Program-made: the position numbers and the translations under genes
Shown here: one piece after another, positions 46,672 to 59,503 of the stretch
Position numbering within the stretch: the stretch's first letter is position 1
Layout: each line of letters opens with the position of its first letter
From: Misgurnus anguillicaudatus
Taxonomy: Eukaryota; Chordata; Actinopteri; Cypriniformes; Cobitidae
Assembly (NCBI RefSeq): GCF_027580225.2
Contig: NW_027395284.1
Location: forward strand, 3,553,478-3,617,477
Direction: 5' to 3'
Length of the DNA stretch: 64,000 nt
Notes under the pieces: generated by a model
What the model saw: the letters and a program-made list of their open reading frames with translations, nothing else
What the model was told of the DNA's origin: nothing
The model's database searches: none

Positions 46672-48563
46672 TTTCCGCCATAAAACGCGTCGCCCAGCAC
46701 AAACCGTAAGTCGTAGAAACTTGCCACTTGGTCAACTGGTTGTATATCAGCTCGCTACTCAGATACAGTGAATCAGCCAAATCGGCCCATAGGTGGCGCT
46801 ATAGCAATGCCCGACGCGTTGGGGCTCATAACTCCTAAACCGGACATCAGACACTCAAGTATTTGGTACCATTGTAATCCTTGGCTCCAAACTTAAAAAA
46901 TGTATATCTCCGATTTCATTTCCGGTATACAAATTTTTCGCTAATTTGCATAATATGCATTTCTAGCCAAAATGAACTAGTCCTAGGTTTTTCGCCCGAT
47001 CGGAATCGTTCCAACGTAGGAGAAATCTGTGGAGTGAGTAGGTAAATAATTATCGAACAGAATTTGAAATTTCGCTTCAGGGTCACTAAGGGGCGCCAAA
47101 ACTCCATACAGGAAGTAGTCTATCGTCACTGAAATGGCTATAACTCGTGAACGGTTTGAGATATCTTAACGAGGTTTGGTACACATGTGTACCAGCTCAC
47201 TCCGGTGTGACAGTAAAAAAGATGCAGATTTTGGCCACTATGTGGCGCTATAACAGGCTTTAGCTCGGGAATGGCTATTACTACACAACCGTTAGCCCGA
47301 TACACTTAATATTTGCTATGGTGTGTCTTTGTGCAATGTACCATGAGGGTCTGGAAGGACATTGGCGTATCTCCAAAAACATGGCCGTCATCGGCCAATG
47401 AAAGTTGAGGACTGATTTGACAGGGTTAACGAAGGTCGATCGGAACGAAACACACTGTGCTTCTTCGTGTACTGCTCATGAAGGTCTGTAAGAATTACGG
47501 TGTCATTTGGCCACTAGGGGGCGTAATACCATATTTCGGTGCCTGTATCACGTGACGTTTGACATACACACACAAACATGACATCATATGATAGATCTGC
47601 CCATGGTGAACAACTTTGCCTCTTGAAGCGTTGCTGTCAATCAAACGGTTCGTGAGTTATTGGTGATAAACTTCAAATCCTACTTTTGCGAACTACTCCT
47701 AGGTTTTTGCCCGATCGGAATCGTTCCAACGCAGGAGAAATCTCTGGAGTGAGTAGGTAAATAATTATCGAACATATTTTGAAATTTCACTTCAGGGTCA
47801 CTAAGGGGCGCCAAAGCTCCATACAGGAAGTAGCCTATCGTCACTGAAATGGCTATAACTCGTGAACGGTTTGAGATATCTTAACGAGGTTTTGTACAAA
47901 TATGTAACAGCTCACTCCGGGGACACAGTAAAAAAGATGCGGATTTTGGCCACTAGGTGGCGCTATAACAGGCTTGAGCTCGGGAATGGCTATTACTACA
48001 CAACCGTTTGCCGGATACTCTCAATATTTGGTATGGTGTGTCTTTTTGCAATGTACCATGAGGGTCTGGAAGGACATTGGCGTATCTCCAAAAACATGAC
48101 CGTCATTGGCCAATGAAGGTTGAGGACTAATTTGACAGGGTTAACGAAGGTCGATCGGAACGAAACGCACTGTGCTTCTTCGTGTACTGCTCCTGAAGGT
48201 CTGTAAGAATTATGGTGTCATTTGGCCACTAGGGGGCGTAATAACATATTTCGGTGCCTGTATCACGTAACGTTTGACATACACACACAAACATGACATC
48301 ATATGATAGATCTGCCCATGGTGAACAACTTTCCTCTTGAAGCGTTGCTGTCAATCAAACGGTTCGTGAGTTATTGGTGATAACTCCTATAGGTCTTATA
48401 GGTGCACGTGTGTTTAAGCATACATAATCTGTATGAACCGTTTCTTACCATCTCTTTCGTTTTTGTGGATGCTGGATCAGCCTGGTCGACGACGTGTGAC
48501 GTCTTTGACGTGCCTTAATGCTCGAAACCCGGCAAATGCTGCTTGCAGCTTTAATTATTATTA
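46632..48563 (+). mobile_element. Array unit B2 (headless)
   Basis: Same length and structure as B1, two 715-bp repeats, preceded by an (ATT)n run of about 45 bases. Confidence 0.85.
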
Positions 48564-51500
48564 GGGTTTCGAGCACGAAGTGCTGAAAACCTATTGTATT
48601 TGTCTGTTTTATTATTATTATTTTTCCGCCTTAAAACGCATCGCCCAGCCCAAACCGTAAGTCGTAGAAACTTGCCACTTGGTCAACTGGTTGTATATTA
48701 GCAGGCTACTCAGATACAGTGAATCAGCCAAATCGGCCCATAGGTGGCGCTATAGCAATGCCCGACGCGTTGGGCATCATAACTCTTAAACCGGACATTA
48801 GACACTCAAGTGTTTGGTATCATTGTAATCCCTGGCTCAAAACTTAAAAAATGTATATCTCCGATTTCATTTCCGGTATGCAAATTTTTTCGATAATTTG
48901 CATAATATGCATTTCAAGCCAAAATGAACTAGTCCTAGGTTTTTCGCCCGATCGGAATCTTTCCAATGCAGGAGAAATCTGTGGAGTGAGTAGGTAAATA
49001 ATTATCGAACAGAATTTGAAATTCCGCTTCAGGGTCACTAGGGGGCGCCAAAACTTAATACAGGAAGTAGCCTATCTTCACTGAAATGGCTATAACTCGT
49101 GAACGGTTTGAGATATCTTAACGAGGTTTGGTACACATATGTACCAGCTCACTCCGAGATCACAGTAAAAAAGATGCGGATTTTGGCCACTAGGTGGCGC
49201 TGTAACAGGCTTGAGATCGGGAATGGCTATTACTACACAACCGTTAGCCCGATACACCTAATATTTTGTATGGTATGTCTTTGTGCAATGTACCATGAGG
49301 GTCTAGAAGGACATTGGTGTATCTTCAAAAACATGGCCGTCGTCGGCTACTGAAGGTTGAGGACTGATTTGACAGGGTTAACAAAGGTCGATCGGAACGA
49401 AACGCATTGTGCTTCTTTGTGTACTGCTCCTGAAGGCCTGTAAGAATTTTGGTGTCATTTGGCCACTAGGGGGCGTAATACCGTATTTCGGTGCCTGTAT
49501 CACGTGACGTTTGATGTACACAAACGAACATGACATCATATGATAGATCTGCTCATGACGAAAAACTTTTCCTCTGGAAGCGTTGCTGTCAATCAAATGG
49601 TTTGTGAGTTATTGGCGATAACGTTCAAACTTACTTTTGCGAACTAGTCCCTGGTTTTTCGCCCGATCTGAACCTAACCAAGGTTGATTGATTCTGTGGA
49701 GTGTGACTATAAATAATTATCAAAAAAAATTGAAATTTACATTCAAGCACGCAAGGAGTGGCCAAAAACCGAACTGGGCGGAGCTTAAAACATTTAAACG
49801 GCCATAACTCGAGAGTCGTTTGAGATATCATCACGGGGCTTGAATCATATTTGTAGGCCATCGGTCTTAGGCCGTGATATAAAAAGCTCTCCGATCGGAC
49901 ACTAGATGGCGCTATAACGGGGAAAATGGCACTAAATACTGTGCTTATGCAATGGTTACAACTTTCACGCCTATAATTTTATCTGTGGTCAAGAGATTTT
50001 CATGGGAGTTGTTTTTTTTTATCATCCTGAATTGTTTCCAAGTCCTACGATACCAAACATACCAGGTTTTGCCTTACGGTTAGTTCTGCACTGCAAAAAC
50101 TGTGCTTACAAAACATGCGTGAATAACTTCGCGAGGGTTATTCCGATCGACTCGAAAACACCATAGGAAGAAATTTACTTTACCTTCTGAACAAAAAACT
50201 TTATTGGCGTTATGTTAAAATTTCCATCAGAAATGGCCGAAAATTGCAAAAAACGAAAAATTACATTCATTTTTTGTGTTTTCTACACATAAATGGTTAT
50301 AACTCCGCTATGAAATTACATTTTTTTACCAGATTTGTTATGCTGATGTCTGAGCAGAGTCTGAGGCAATACAAAAAAAATGTTTGCCTACACCACTAGT
50401 TGGCCTCATAATTGAACAAAACCTTTGACATTGAGTAAGCCCAATGTTCATACAATTGTTTTTTTTCACTAAACTAAAGTGAATAGCCGTGATACTAGCT
50501 AAATGTAACACAGTCATGACCCGAGGTTGCATGCACGAGTTTGACATAGCGCCACCTAGTGGTTATTTGTTATTTTCACTTAAAAAAACTGCAACCTTAC
50601 ATCTAAAATCATGAGTCATCATAGATTGTGCCTTTTATGGCTTTGAGTATAATCATTGGTGGATTGCAGTTCACTCCCTAGCAACCAATGAGAATACCCT
50701 AGCAACCATTTAGCAAGAGCTGTATCTCTGTATCAAAACATCTTAGAGACATGGGGTTCGGCTATTTTGACTCATTAACCCTATTTTAACATTTTGTGAC
50801 ACAAGTTTTTCCATTGCAAGCACCACAAACATTTCCTTCAGTGTTCTGTTTGTCAATGTTCCGTGAGAAGAGATGGAGACATTTCACTGAATGATAGCAC
50901 CTTTTTCGCTGACAACTATGAACAAGTGTGTCTGGTAGCTTACTTTTCATCATTTATTTTGTACAATGCAGCAAATCTACTCAGGCATGCCCTTAAAGGT
51001 CATAAGGTCCCAAATCCCTTAAACACATGTGCACCTATAGGACAAACATGTCACTTGCTTAATGTGAAGTCATTTGCTTGGGTTCAAGCATACATAGTCT
51101 GTATGAACTGTTTCTGACCATCTCTTTCGTTTTTGTGGATGCTGGATCAGCCTTGTCGACGACGTCTGACATCTGTAATGTGCTGTCCACTGTAGGTCTT
51201 TGCGGTCTCCTGCGCTGCTGTTTGTGTCGTATATGCACGCCGCAGCCTGTTTGAACCATTGATGACCATACTACGACTCAATGGCCTTTTAGTTAGCCAT
51301 TTCTGAATTGTATGTTTCCGTATAAATCTGAATAACTAATTCTCGTTAACAAATTATCCTCATAACGTCACATTAAGGACATTACGTGTTTGTCTTATAT
51401 GTGCACATGTGTGTAAGCATAAATAGTCTGTATGATCCGTTTTTGACCATCTCTTTCGTTTTTCTGGAGCGAGGTGGTCTATCATTCATTGTGTCTGTAT

Positions 51501-51604
51501 TCGGGTGCAACTCCTCAGCCTGGTAATCGATGTCTGATGTTTTTGACGTGCTTTAATGCTCGAAACCCGGCAATTGCTGCTTGCAGCTATATTTATTATT
51601 ATTA
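48564..51604 (+). mobile_element. Array unit B3 (3.04 kb, chimeric B/A)
   Basis: Complete head GGGTTTCGAGCACG. One 715-bp repeat is followed from about 50030 by segments found in family A (CACCATAGGAAGAAA, CATCAGAAATGGCCGAAAAT). Ends with the B 3' sequence. The minus-strand core at 50549 belongs to the A-like part. Confidence 0.8.
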
Positions 51605-51647
51605 GGGTTTCGAGCACGAAGTGCTGAAAACCTATTGTATTTGTCTG

Positions 51648-51690
<43 letters not shown>

Positions 51691-54188
51691 TTTCCGCCAT
51701 AAAACGCGTCGCCCAGCACAAACCGTAAGTGGTAGAAACTTGCCACTTGGTCAACTGGTTGTATATCAGCTCGCTACTCAGATACAGTGAATCAGCCAAA
51801 TCGGCCCATAGGTGGCGCTATAGCAATGCCCGACGCGTTGGGGCTCATAACTCCTAAACCGGACATTATACACTCAAGTATTTGGTACCATTGTAATCCC
51901 TGGCTCCAAACTTAAAAAATGTATATCTCCGATTTCATTTCCGGTATGCAAATGTTTCGCTAATTTGCATAATATGCATTTCTAGCCAAAATGAACTAGT
52001 CCTAGGTTTTTCGCCCGATCGGAATCGTTCCAACGCAGGAGAAATCTGTGGAGTGAGTAGGTAAATAATTATCGAACAGAATTTGAAATTTCGCTTCAGG
52101 GTCACTAAGGGGCGCCAAAACTCCATACAGGAAGTAGCCTATCGTCCCTGAAATGGATATAACTCGTGAACGGTTTGAGATATCTTAACGAGGTTTGGTA
52201 CACATGTGTACCAGCTCACTCCGGTGTGACAGTAAAAAAGATGCAGATTTTGGCCACTAGGTGGCGCTATAACAGGCTTTAGCTCGGGAATGGCTATTAC
52301 TACACAACCGTTAGCCCGATACACTTAATATTTGCTATGGTGTGTCTTTGTGCAATGTACCATGAGGGTCTGGAAGGACATTGGCGTATCTCCAAAAACA
52401 TGGCCGTCATCGGCCAATGAAAGTTGAGGACTGATTTGACAGGGTTAACGAAGGTCGATCGGAACGAAACGCACTGTGCTTCTTCGTGTACTGCTCATGA
52501 AGGTCTGTAAGAATTACGGTGTCATTTGGCCACTAGGGGGCGTAATACCATATTTCGGTGCATGTATCACGTGACGTTTGACATACACACACAAACATGA
52601 CATCATATGATAGATCTGCCCATGGTGAACAACTTTCCTCTTGAAGCGTTGCTGTCAATCAAACGGTTCGTGAGTTATTGGTGATAACCTTCAAATCCTA
52701 CTTTTGCGAACTACTCCTAGGTTTTTTGCCCGATCGGAATCGTTCCAATGCAGGAGAAATCTGTGGAGTGAGTAGGTAAATAATTATCGAACAGATTTTG
52801 AAATTTCGCTTGAGGGTCACTAAGGGGCGCCAAAGCTCCATACAGGAAGTAGCCTATCGTCACTAAAATGGATATAACTCGTGAACCGTTTGAGATATCT
52901 TAACGAGGTTTCGTACACATATGTACCAGCTCACTCCGGGGACACAGTAAAAAAGATGCGGATTTTGGCCACTAGGTGGCGCTATAACAGGCTTGAGCTC
53001 GGGAATGGCTATTACTACACAACCGTTTTCCCGATACTCTCAATATTTGGTATGGTGTGTCTTTTTGCAATGTACCATGAGGGTGTGGAAGGACATTGGC
53101 GTATCTCCAAAAACATGGCCGTCATTGGCCAATGAAGGTTGAGGACTGATTTGACAGGGTTAACGAAGGTCGATCGGAACGAAACGCACTGTGCTTCTTC
53201 GTGTACTGCTCCTGAAGGTCTGTAAGAATTACGGTGTCATTTGGCCACTAGGGGGCGTAATAACATATTTCGGTGCCTGTATCACGTGACGTTTGACATA
53301 CACACACAAACATGACATCATATGATAGATCTGCCCATGGTGAACAACTTTCCTCTTGAAGCGTTGCTGTCAATCAAACGGTTTGTGAGTTATTGGTGAT
53401 AACCTTCAAAACCTACTTTTGCGAACTAGTCCTAGGTTTTTCGCCTGATCGGAACATAACCAAAGCTGATTGATTCTGTGGAGTGTGACTATAAATAATT
53501 ATCAAAAAAAAATTGAAATTTGTATTCATACACGAAAGGAGTGGCCAAAAACATAAATGAGCGGAGCTTAGAACATTTAAATGGCCATAACTCGAGAGGG
53601 GTTTGAGATATCATCACGGGATTGAATAGTATATGAAGGCCATCGGTCTGAGGTCGTGATATAAAAAGCTTGCCGATCGGACAATAGGTGGCGCTATAAC
53701 GGGAAAGATGGCATTAAATACTGTGATTATCCAACGGTTACACTTTATAAGCCTATAACTTTATCTGTGATCAACGAATTTCCATGGGAATTGCTTTTAT
53801 ATGATCCTGAATTGTTTTCGAATCCTATGATACCAAACATGCCTGGTTTCGAATTACGTTTTACCACATTAAAAACAATCACTAATAGCGTCGTAACCGT
53901 AACTCCTATCGATTCGAAAACACCATAGGAAGAACAATGCAATAGCTTCTGAACAAAAAACTCTATTGGCGTTATATTAAAATCTCCATCAGAAATGGCC
54001 GAAAATTGTGAAACACCAAAATAGTCCTATAGGTGCACGTGTGTTTAAGCATACATAGTCTGTATGAACCGTTTCTGACCATCTTTTTCGTTTTTGTGGA
54101 TGCTGGATCAGCCTGGTGGACGACGTGTGACGTCTTTGACGTGCCTTAATGCTCGAAACCCGGCAAATGCTGCTTGCAGCTTTAATTA
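51605..54188 (+). mobile_element. Array unit B4 (2.58 kb)
   Basis: Complete head, two 715-bp repeats, then a shorter A-like stretch (from about 53440) and the B 3' end. Confidence 0.85.
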
Positions 54189-56004
54189 GGGTTTCGAGCA
54201 CGAAGTGCTGAAAACCTATTGTATTTGTCTGTTTTATTATTATTATTTTTCCACGGTAAAACGCGTTGCCCAGCCCAAACCGTAAGTCGTAGAAACTTGC
54301 CACTTGGTCAACTGGTTGTATATTAGCAGGCTACTCAGATACAGTGAATCAGCCAAATCGGCCCATAGGTGGCGCTATAGCAATGCCCGACGCGTTGGTG
54401 CTCATAACTCCTAAACCGGACATCAGACAGTCAAGTGTTTGGTATCATTGTAATCCCTGGTTCCAAACTTAAAAAATGTATATCTCCGATTTTATTTCCG
54501 TCATAAAAATTTTTCTGTATTTTCGATTTTGTCGAAAAAAATAAAAACGAACTAGTCCTAGGTTTTTCGCTCGATCAGAATCGTTCCAGTGCTAAAATGT
54601 TCCATGGAGTTCGAATATCAATAATTATTAAAAAAAAGTTGAATTTTCGACTCACGGTCGATATGTCAAGCCCAAACGTCTGAAGTGTGCGCAGCCAATT
54701 GGACTTTTTTGGCTATAACTGGGGACAGAAATGAAGTATCAACACGACACTTGGTATTTGTGATGACAGTCATGGCCTGAGGTTGCGTGCCTCGTTTCGT
54801 CACAGCGCCACCTAGTGGTCAGACAAATCATGTAAATGCTTATAACTTAGGCTGAGTTTTACGTATTTTCATGGGACTTTTTTACTAAGAGTTTTGAATT
54901 GTTGCCGAGTCCAACGATACCAAACATGCCAGGTTTCGCCTTACGGTTAGCCCTGCACAGCAAAATAGCGCTTAAAAAACATGCGCGAATAACTCCGCGA
55001 GGGTTATTCCGATCGACTCGAAATAACCATAAGAAGAAATTAACTTGAACTTCTGAACAAAAAGTTCCATTGGTGTTATGTTAAAATTTCCATCAGAAAT
55101 GGCTGAAAATTGCAAAAAACGAAAAATTACATTCATTTTTTGTGTTTTTTAGATATAAATGCTTATAACTCTGCAACGAAATGACATTTTTTCACCAAAT
55201 TTGATACGCTGATGTCTGAGCAGAGTCTGAGGCAATACAAAAAAAATTGTATGCCTGCACCACTAGTTGGCCTCATAATTGAACAAAACCTTTGACATTG
55301 AGTAAGCTCAATGATCATACAACTGTTTCTTTACTAAACTAAAGTGAATAGCCGTGATTCTAGCTACAAGTAACACAGTCATGACCTGAGGTTGCATACA
55401 CGAGTCTGTCATAGCGCCACCTAGTGGTTATTTGTTTTTTTTTCACTTAAAAATACTGCAACCTTACATCTAAAATCATGAGTCATCATGGATAATGTCT
55501 TTCATGGCTTTGAGTATAATCATTGGTGGATTGCAATTCAGTCACTAGCAACCAATGAGAATACCCTAGCAACCATTTAACAAGAGCTGTATCTCTGTAT
55601 CAGAACATCGTAGAGATATGGGGTTCGGCTCTTTTGACTCATTAACACTATTTTAACATTTTGTGACCCAAGTTTTGCCACTGCAAGCACCACAAACATT
55701 TCCTTCAGTGTTCTGTTTGTCAATGTTCCGTGAGAAGAGAGGGAGACATTTCACTGAATGATAACACCTTTTTTGCTGACAACTTTGAACGCGTGTGTCT
55801 GGTAGCTGCGAATGACTTCACATTAAGGAAGTGACATCTTTGTCCTATAGGTGCACGCGTGTTTAAGCATACATAGTCTGTATGAACCGTTTCTGACCAT
55901 CTCTTTTGTTTTTGTGGATGCTGGATCAGCCTGGTCGACGATGTCTGAGGTCTTTGACGTGCATTAATGCTCGAAACCCGGTAAATGCTGCTTGCAGCTT
56001 TAAT
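54189..56004 (+). mobile_element. Array unit B5 (1.82 kb, no full 715-bp repeat)
   Basis: Complete head, B 5' part, then mostly A-like sequence from about 54700, and the B 3' end. CTCF-like cores at 54805 and 55414 are on the minus strand, as in family A. Confidence 0.8.
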
Positions 56005-59000
56005 TATTATTATTATTATTATTTTTCCGCCATAAAACGCGTCGCCCAGCACAAACCGTAAGTCGTAGAAACTTGCCACTTGGTCAACTGGTTGTATATC
56101 AGCTCGCTACTCAGATACAGTGAATCAGCCAAATCGGCCCATAGGTGGCGCTATAGCAATGCCCGACGCGTTGGGGCTCATAACTCCTAAACCGGACATC
56201 AGACACTCAAGTATTTGGTACCATTGTAATCCCTGGCTCCAAACTTAAAAAATGTATATCTCCGATTTCATTTCCGGTATGCAAATTTTTCGCTAATTTG
56301 CATAATATGCATTTCTAGCCAAAATGAACTAGTCCTAGGTTTTTCGCCCGATCGGAATCGTTCCAAGGCAGGAGAAATCTGTGGAGTGAGTAGGTAAATA
56401 ATTATCGAACAGAATTTGAAATTTTGCTTCAGGGTGACTAAGGGGCGCCAAAACTCCATACAGGAAGTAGCCTATCGTCACTGAAATGGATATAACTCGT
56501 GAACGGTTTGAGATATCTTAACGAGGTTTGGTACACATGTGTACCAGCTAACTCCGGTGTGACAGTAAAAAAGATGCAGATTTTGGCCACTAGGTGGCGC
56601 TATAACAGGCTTTAGCTCGGGAATGGCTATTACTACACAACCGTTAGCCGGATACACTTAATATTTGCTATGGTGTGTCTTTGTGCAATGTACCATGAGG
56701 GTCTGGAAGGACATTGGCGTATCTCCAAAAACATGGCCGTCATCGGCCAATGAAATTTGAGGACTGATTTGACAGGGTTAACGAAGGTCGATCGGAACGA
56801 AACGCACTGTGCTTCTTCGTGTACTGCTCATGAAGGTCTGTAAGAATTACGGTGTCATTTGGCCACTAGGGGGCGTAATACCATATTTCGGTGCCTGTAT
56901 CACGTGACGTTTGACATACACACACAAACATGACATCATATGATAGATCTGCCCATGGTGAACAACTTTTCTTCTTGAAGCGTTGCTGTCAATCAAACGG
57001 TTCGTGAGTTATTGGTGATAACCTTCAAATCCTACTTTTGCAAACTACTCCTAGGTTTTTTGCCCGATCGGAATCGTTCCAATGCAGGAGAAATCTGTGG
57101 AGTGAGTAGGTAAATAATTATCGAACCGATTTTGAAATTTCGCTTCAGGGTCACTAAGGGGCGCCAAAGCTCCATACAGAAAGTAGCCTATCGTCACTAA
57201 AATGGATATAACTCGTGAACAGTTTGAGATATCTTAACGAGGTTTTGTACACATATGTACCAGCTCACTCCGGGGACACAGTAAAAAAGATGCGGATTTT
57301 GGCCACTAGGTGGCGCTATAACAGGCTTGAGCTCGGAAATGGCTATTACTACACAATCGTTTTCCCGATACTCTCAATATTTGGTATGGTGTGTCTTTTT
57401 GCAATGTACCATGAGGGTGTGGAAGGACATTGGCGTATCTCCAAAAACATGGCCGTCATTGGCCAATGAAGGTTGAGGACTGATTTGACAGGGTTAACGA
57501 AGGTAGATCGGAACGAAACGCACTGTGCTTCTTTGTGTACTGCTCCTGAACGTCTGTAAGAATTACGGTATCATTTGGCCACTAGGGGGCGTAATAACAT
57601 ATTTCAGTGCCTGTATCACGTGACGTTTGACATACACACAAAAACATGACATCATATGATAGATCTGCCCATGGTGAACAACTTTCCTCTTGAAGCGTTG
57701 CTGTCAATCAAACGGTTTGTGAGTTATTGGTGATAACCTTCAAAACCTACTTTTGCGAACTAGTCCTAGGTTTTTCGCCCGATCGGAATCGTTCCAACGC
57801 AGGAGAAATCTGTGGAGTGAGTAGGTAAATAATTATCGAACAGAATATGAAATTACACTTCAGCGTCACTAAGGGGCGCCAAAACTCCATACAGTAAGTA
57901 GCCTATCGTCACTGAAATGGCTATAACTCATGAATGATTTGAGATATCTTAACGAGGTTTGGTACACATATGAACCATCTCACTCCGGGGTCACAGTAAA
58001 AAATATGTGGACTTTGGCCACTAGGTGGCGACATAACAGGCTTGAACATGGGAATGGCTATTACTACACAACCGTTAGCCCGATACACTTAATATTTGGT
58101 ATGGTGTGTCTTTGTGCAATGTACCATGAGGATCTAGAAGGACATTGGCGTATCTCCAAAAACATGGCCGTCATCGGCCAATGAAGGTTGAGGACTGATT
58201 TGACAGGGTTAACGAAGGTCGATCGGAACAAAACGCACTGTGCTGCTTCGTGTACTGCTCATGAAGGTCTGTAAGAATTACGGTGTCATTTGGCCACTAG
58301 GGGGCATATTTCGGTGCCCTGTATCACGTGACGTTTGACATACACACACAAACATGACATCAAATGATAGATCTGCTCATGGTGAACAACTTTCCTCTTG
58401 AAGCGTTGCTGTCAATTAAATGGTTCTCGCGTTATTTGTGATAACCTTCAAAACCTACTTTTGCTAACTAGTCCTAGGTTTTTCACCCGATCGGAACCTA
58501 ACCAAGGCTGATTGATTCTGTGGAGTGTGACTATAAATAGTTATCAAAAAAAGTTGAAATTTGTATTCATTCACGAAAGGAGTGGCCAAAAATATAAATG
58601 GGCGGAGCTTAGTAAATTTAAATGGCCATAACTCGAGAGGGGTTTGAGATATTCACGGGGCTTGAATAGTATGTGAAGGCCATCGACCTGAGGTTGTAAA
58701 ATAAAATGCTTGCCGATCGGACAAAAGGTGGCACTATAACGGGAAAGATGGCATTAAATACTGTGATTATCCAATGGTTACACTTTATAAGCCTATAACT
58801 TCATCTGTGATCAACGAATTTCCATGGGAGTTGTTTTTATATGATCCTGAATTGTTTTTGAATCCTACGATACCAAGCATGCCAGGTTTCGAATTACGGT
58901 TCGACCAGAACTACGTTTTACCACATAAAAAACAATCACTAATAGCTTCGTAACTGTAACTCCTATCGATTCGAAAACACCATAGGAAGAAAAATGCAAT

Positions 59001-59244
59001 AGCTTCTGAACAAAATCTCTATTGGCGTTATATTAAAATCTCCATCAGAAATGGCTGAAAATTGTGAAAAACCAAAATAGTCCTATAGGTGCACATGTGT
59101 TTAAGCATACATAGTCTGTATGAACCGTTTCTGACCATCTCTTTCGTTTTTGTGGATGCTGGATCAGCCTGGTTGACGACGTGTGACGTCTTTGATGTGC
59201 CTTAATGCTCGAAACCCGGCAAATGCTGCTTGCAGCTTTAATTG
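56005..59244 (+). mobile_element. Array unit B6 (3.24 kb, headless)
   Basis: Three 715-bp repeats (AGATGCAGATTTTGGCC or variants near 56574, 57289 and 58004), then an A-like part and the B 3' end at about 59245. Last unit of the array. Confidence 0.85.
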
Positions 59245-59503
59245 TGTTTATATCTGTCATTAAATGGACTAGAACAGCACGAAAACAATGTGGATTAAAC
59301 AAATCAAGTTAAATCAAATTAAGTTATAAAAGTTACACTGACCATCAAAAGGCACATTGAAGAGGTTTTGCTCATAAATGCATGTAAAATAAAGTAATTT
59401 GAACTTGAGATTTTTATACTGTTACTAAACTGCACAGTATGAGCTGCAAACACTTTATTGAATGCTACCTCTGACTAAGAATGCAGTATTTTGCACTTGT
59501 ATA
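59245..59503. mobile_element. Interior of the outer hAT-like element
   Basis: Sequence between the array and the second hAT. Ends in CTTGTATA, the target duplicated by the second hAT. Non-coding. Confidence 0.5.

Larger units (their letters stand above)
45586..58307 (+). promoter_or_regulatory. Cluster of about 18 CTCF-like core motifs, plus strand
   Basis: CCACTAGGTGGCGC, CCACTAGATGGCGC or CCACTAGGGGGCGT at 45586, 46026, 46302, 47511, 47950, 48226, 49187, 49463, 52254, 52530, 52969, 53245, 56587, 56863, 57303, 57579, 58019 and 58294. Some differ from the consensus at the last base. Three further cores (50549, 54805, 55414) point the other way. Each 715-bp repeat contributes two sites about 276 bases apart. 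Confidence 0.6.
33171..59244. repeat. 26-kb head-to-tail array of related elements A and B
   Basis: Twelve long units plus several isolated 'heads', all in one orientation. Family A starts GGGGTCAAGCCCCGAAGG and ends GGCTTGACCCCGGCATTGCT + GCTTGCAGCTATATTTA. Family B starts GGGTTTCGAGCACGAAGTGC and ends GCTCGAAACCCGGCAAATGC + TGCTTGCAGCTTTAATT. In both, the first bases are inverted at the 3' end, a GCTGCTTGCAGC hairpin lies at the 3' edge, and an (ATT)n tract lies about 50 bases inside the 5' end and again after the 3' end. A and B share middle segments. These traits match non-autonomous Helentrons (HINE/DINE type); no Rep/helicase or transposase is encoded, so this is inference. Confidence 0.85.
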
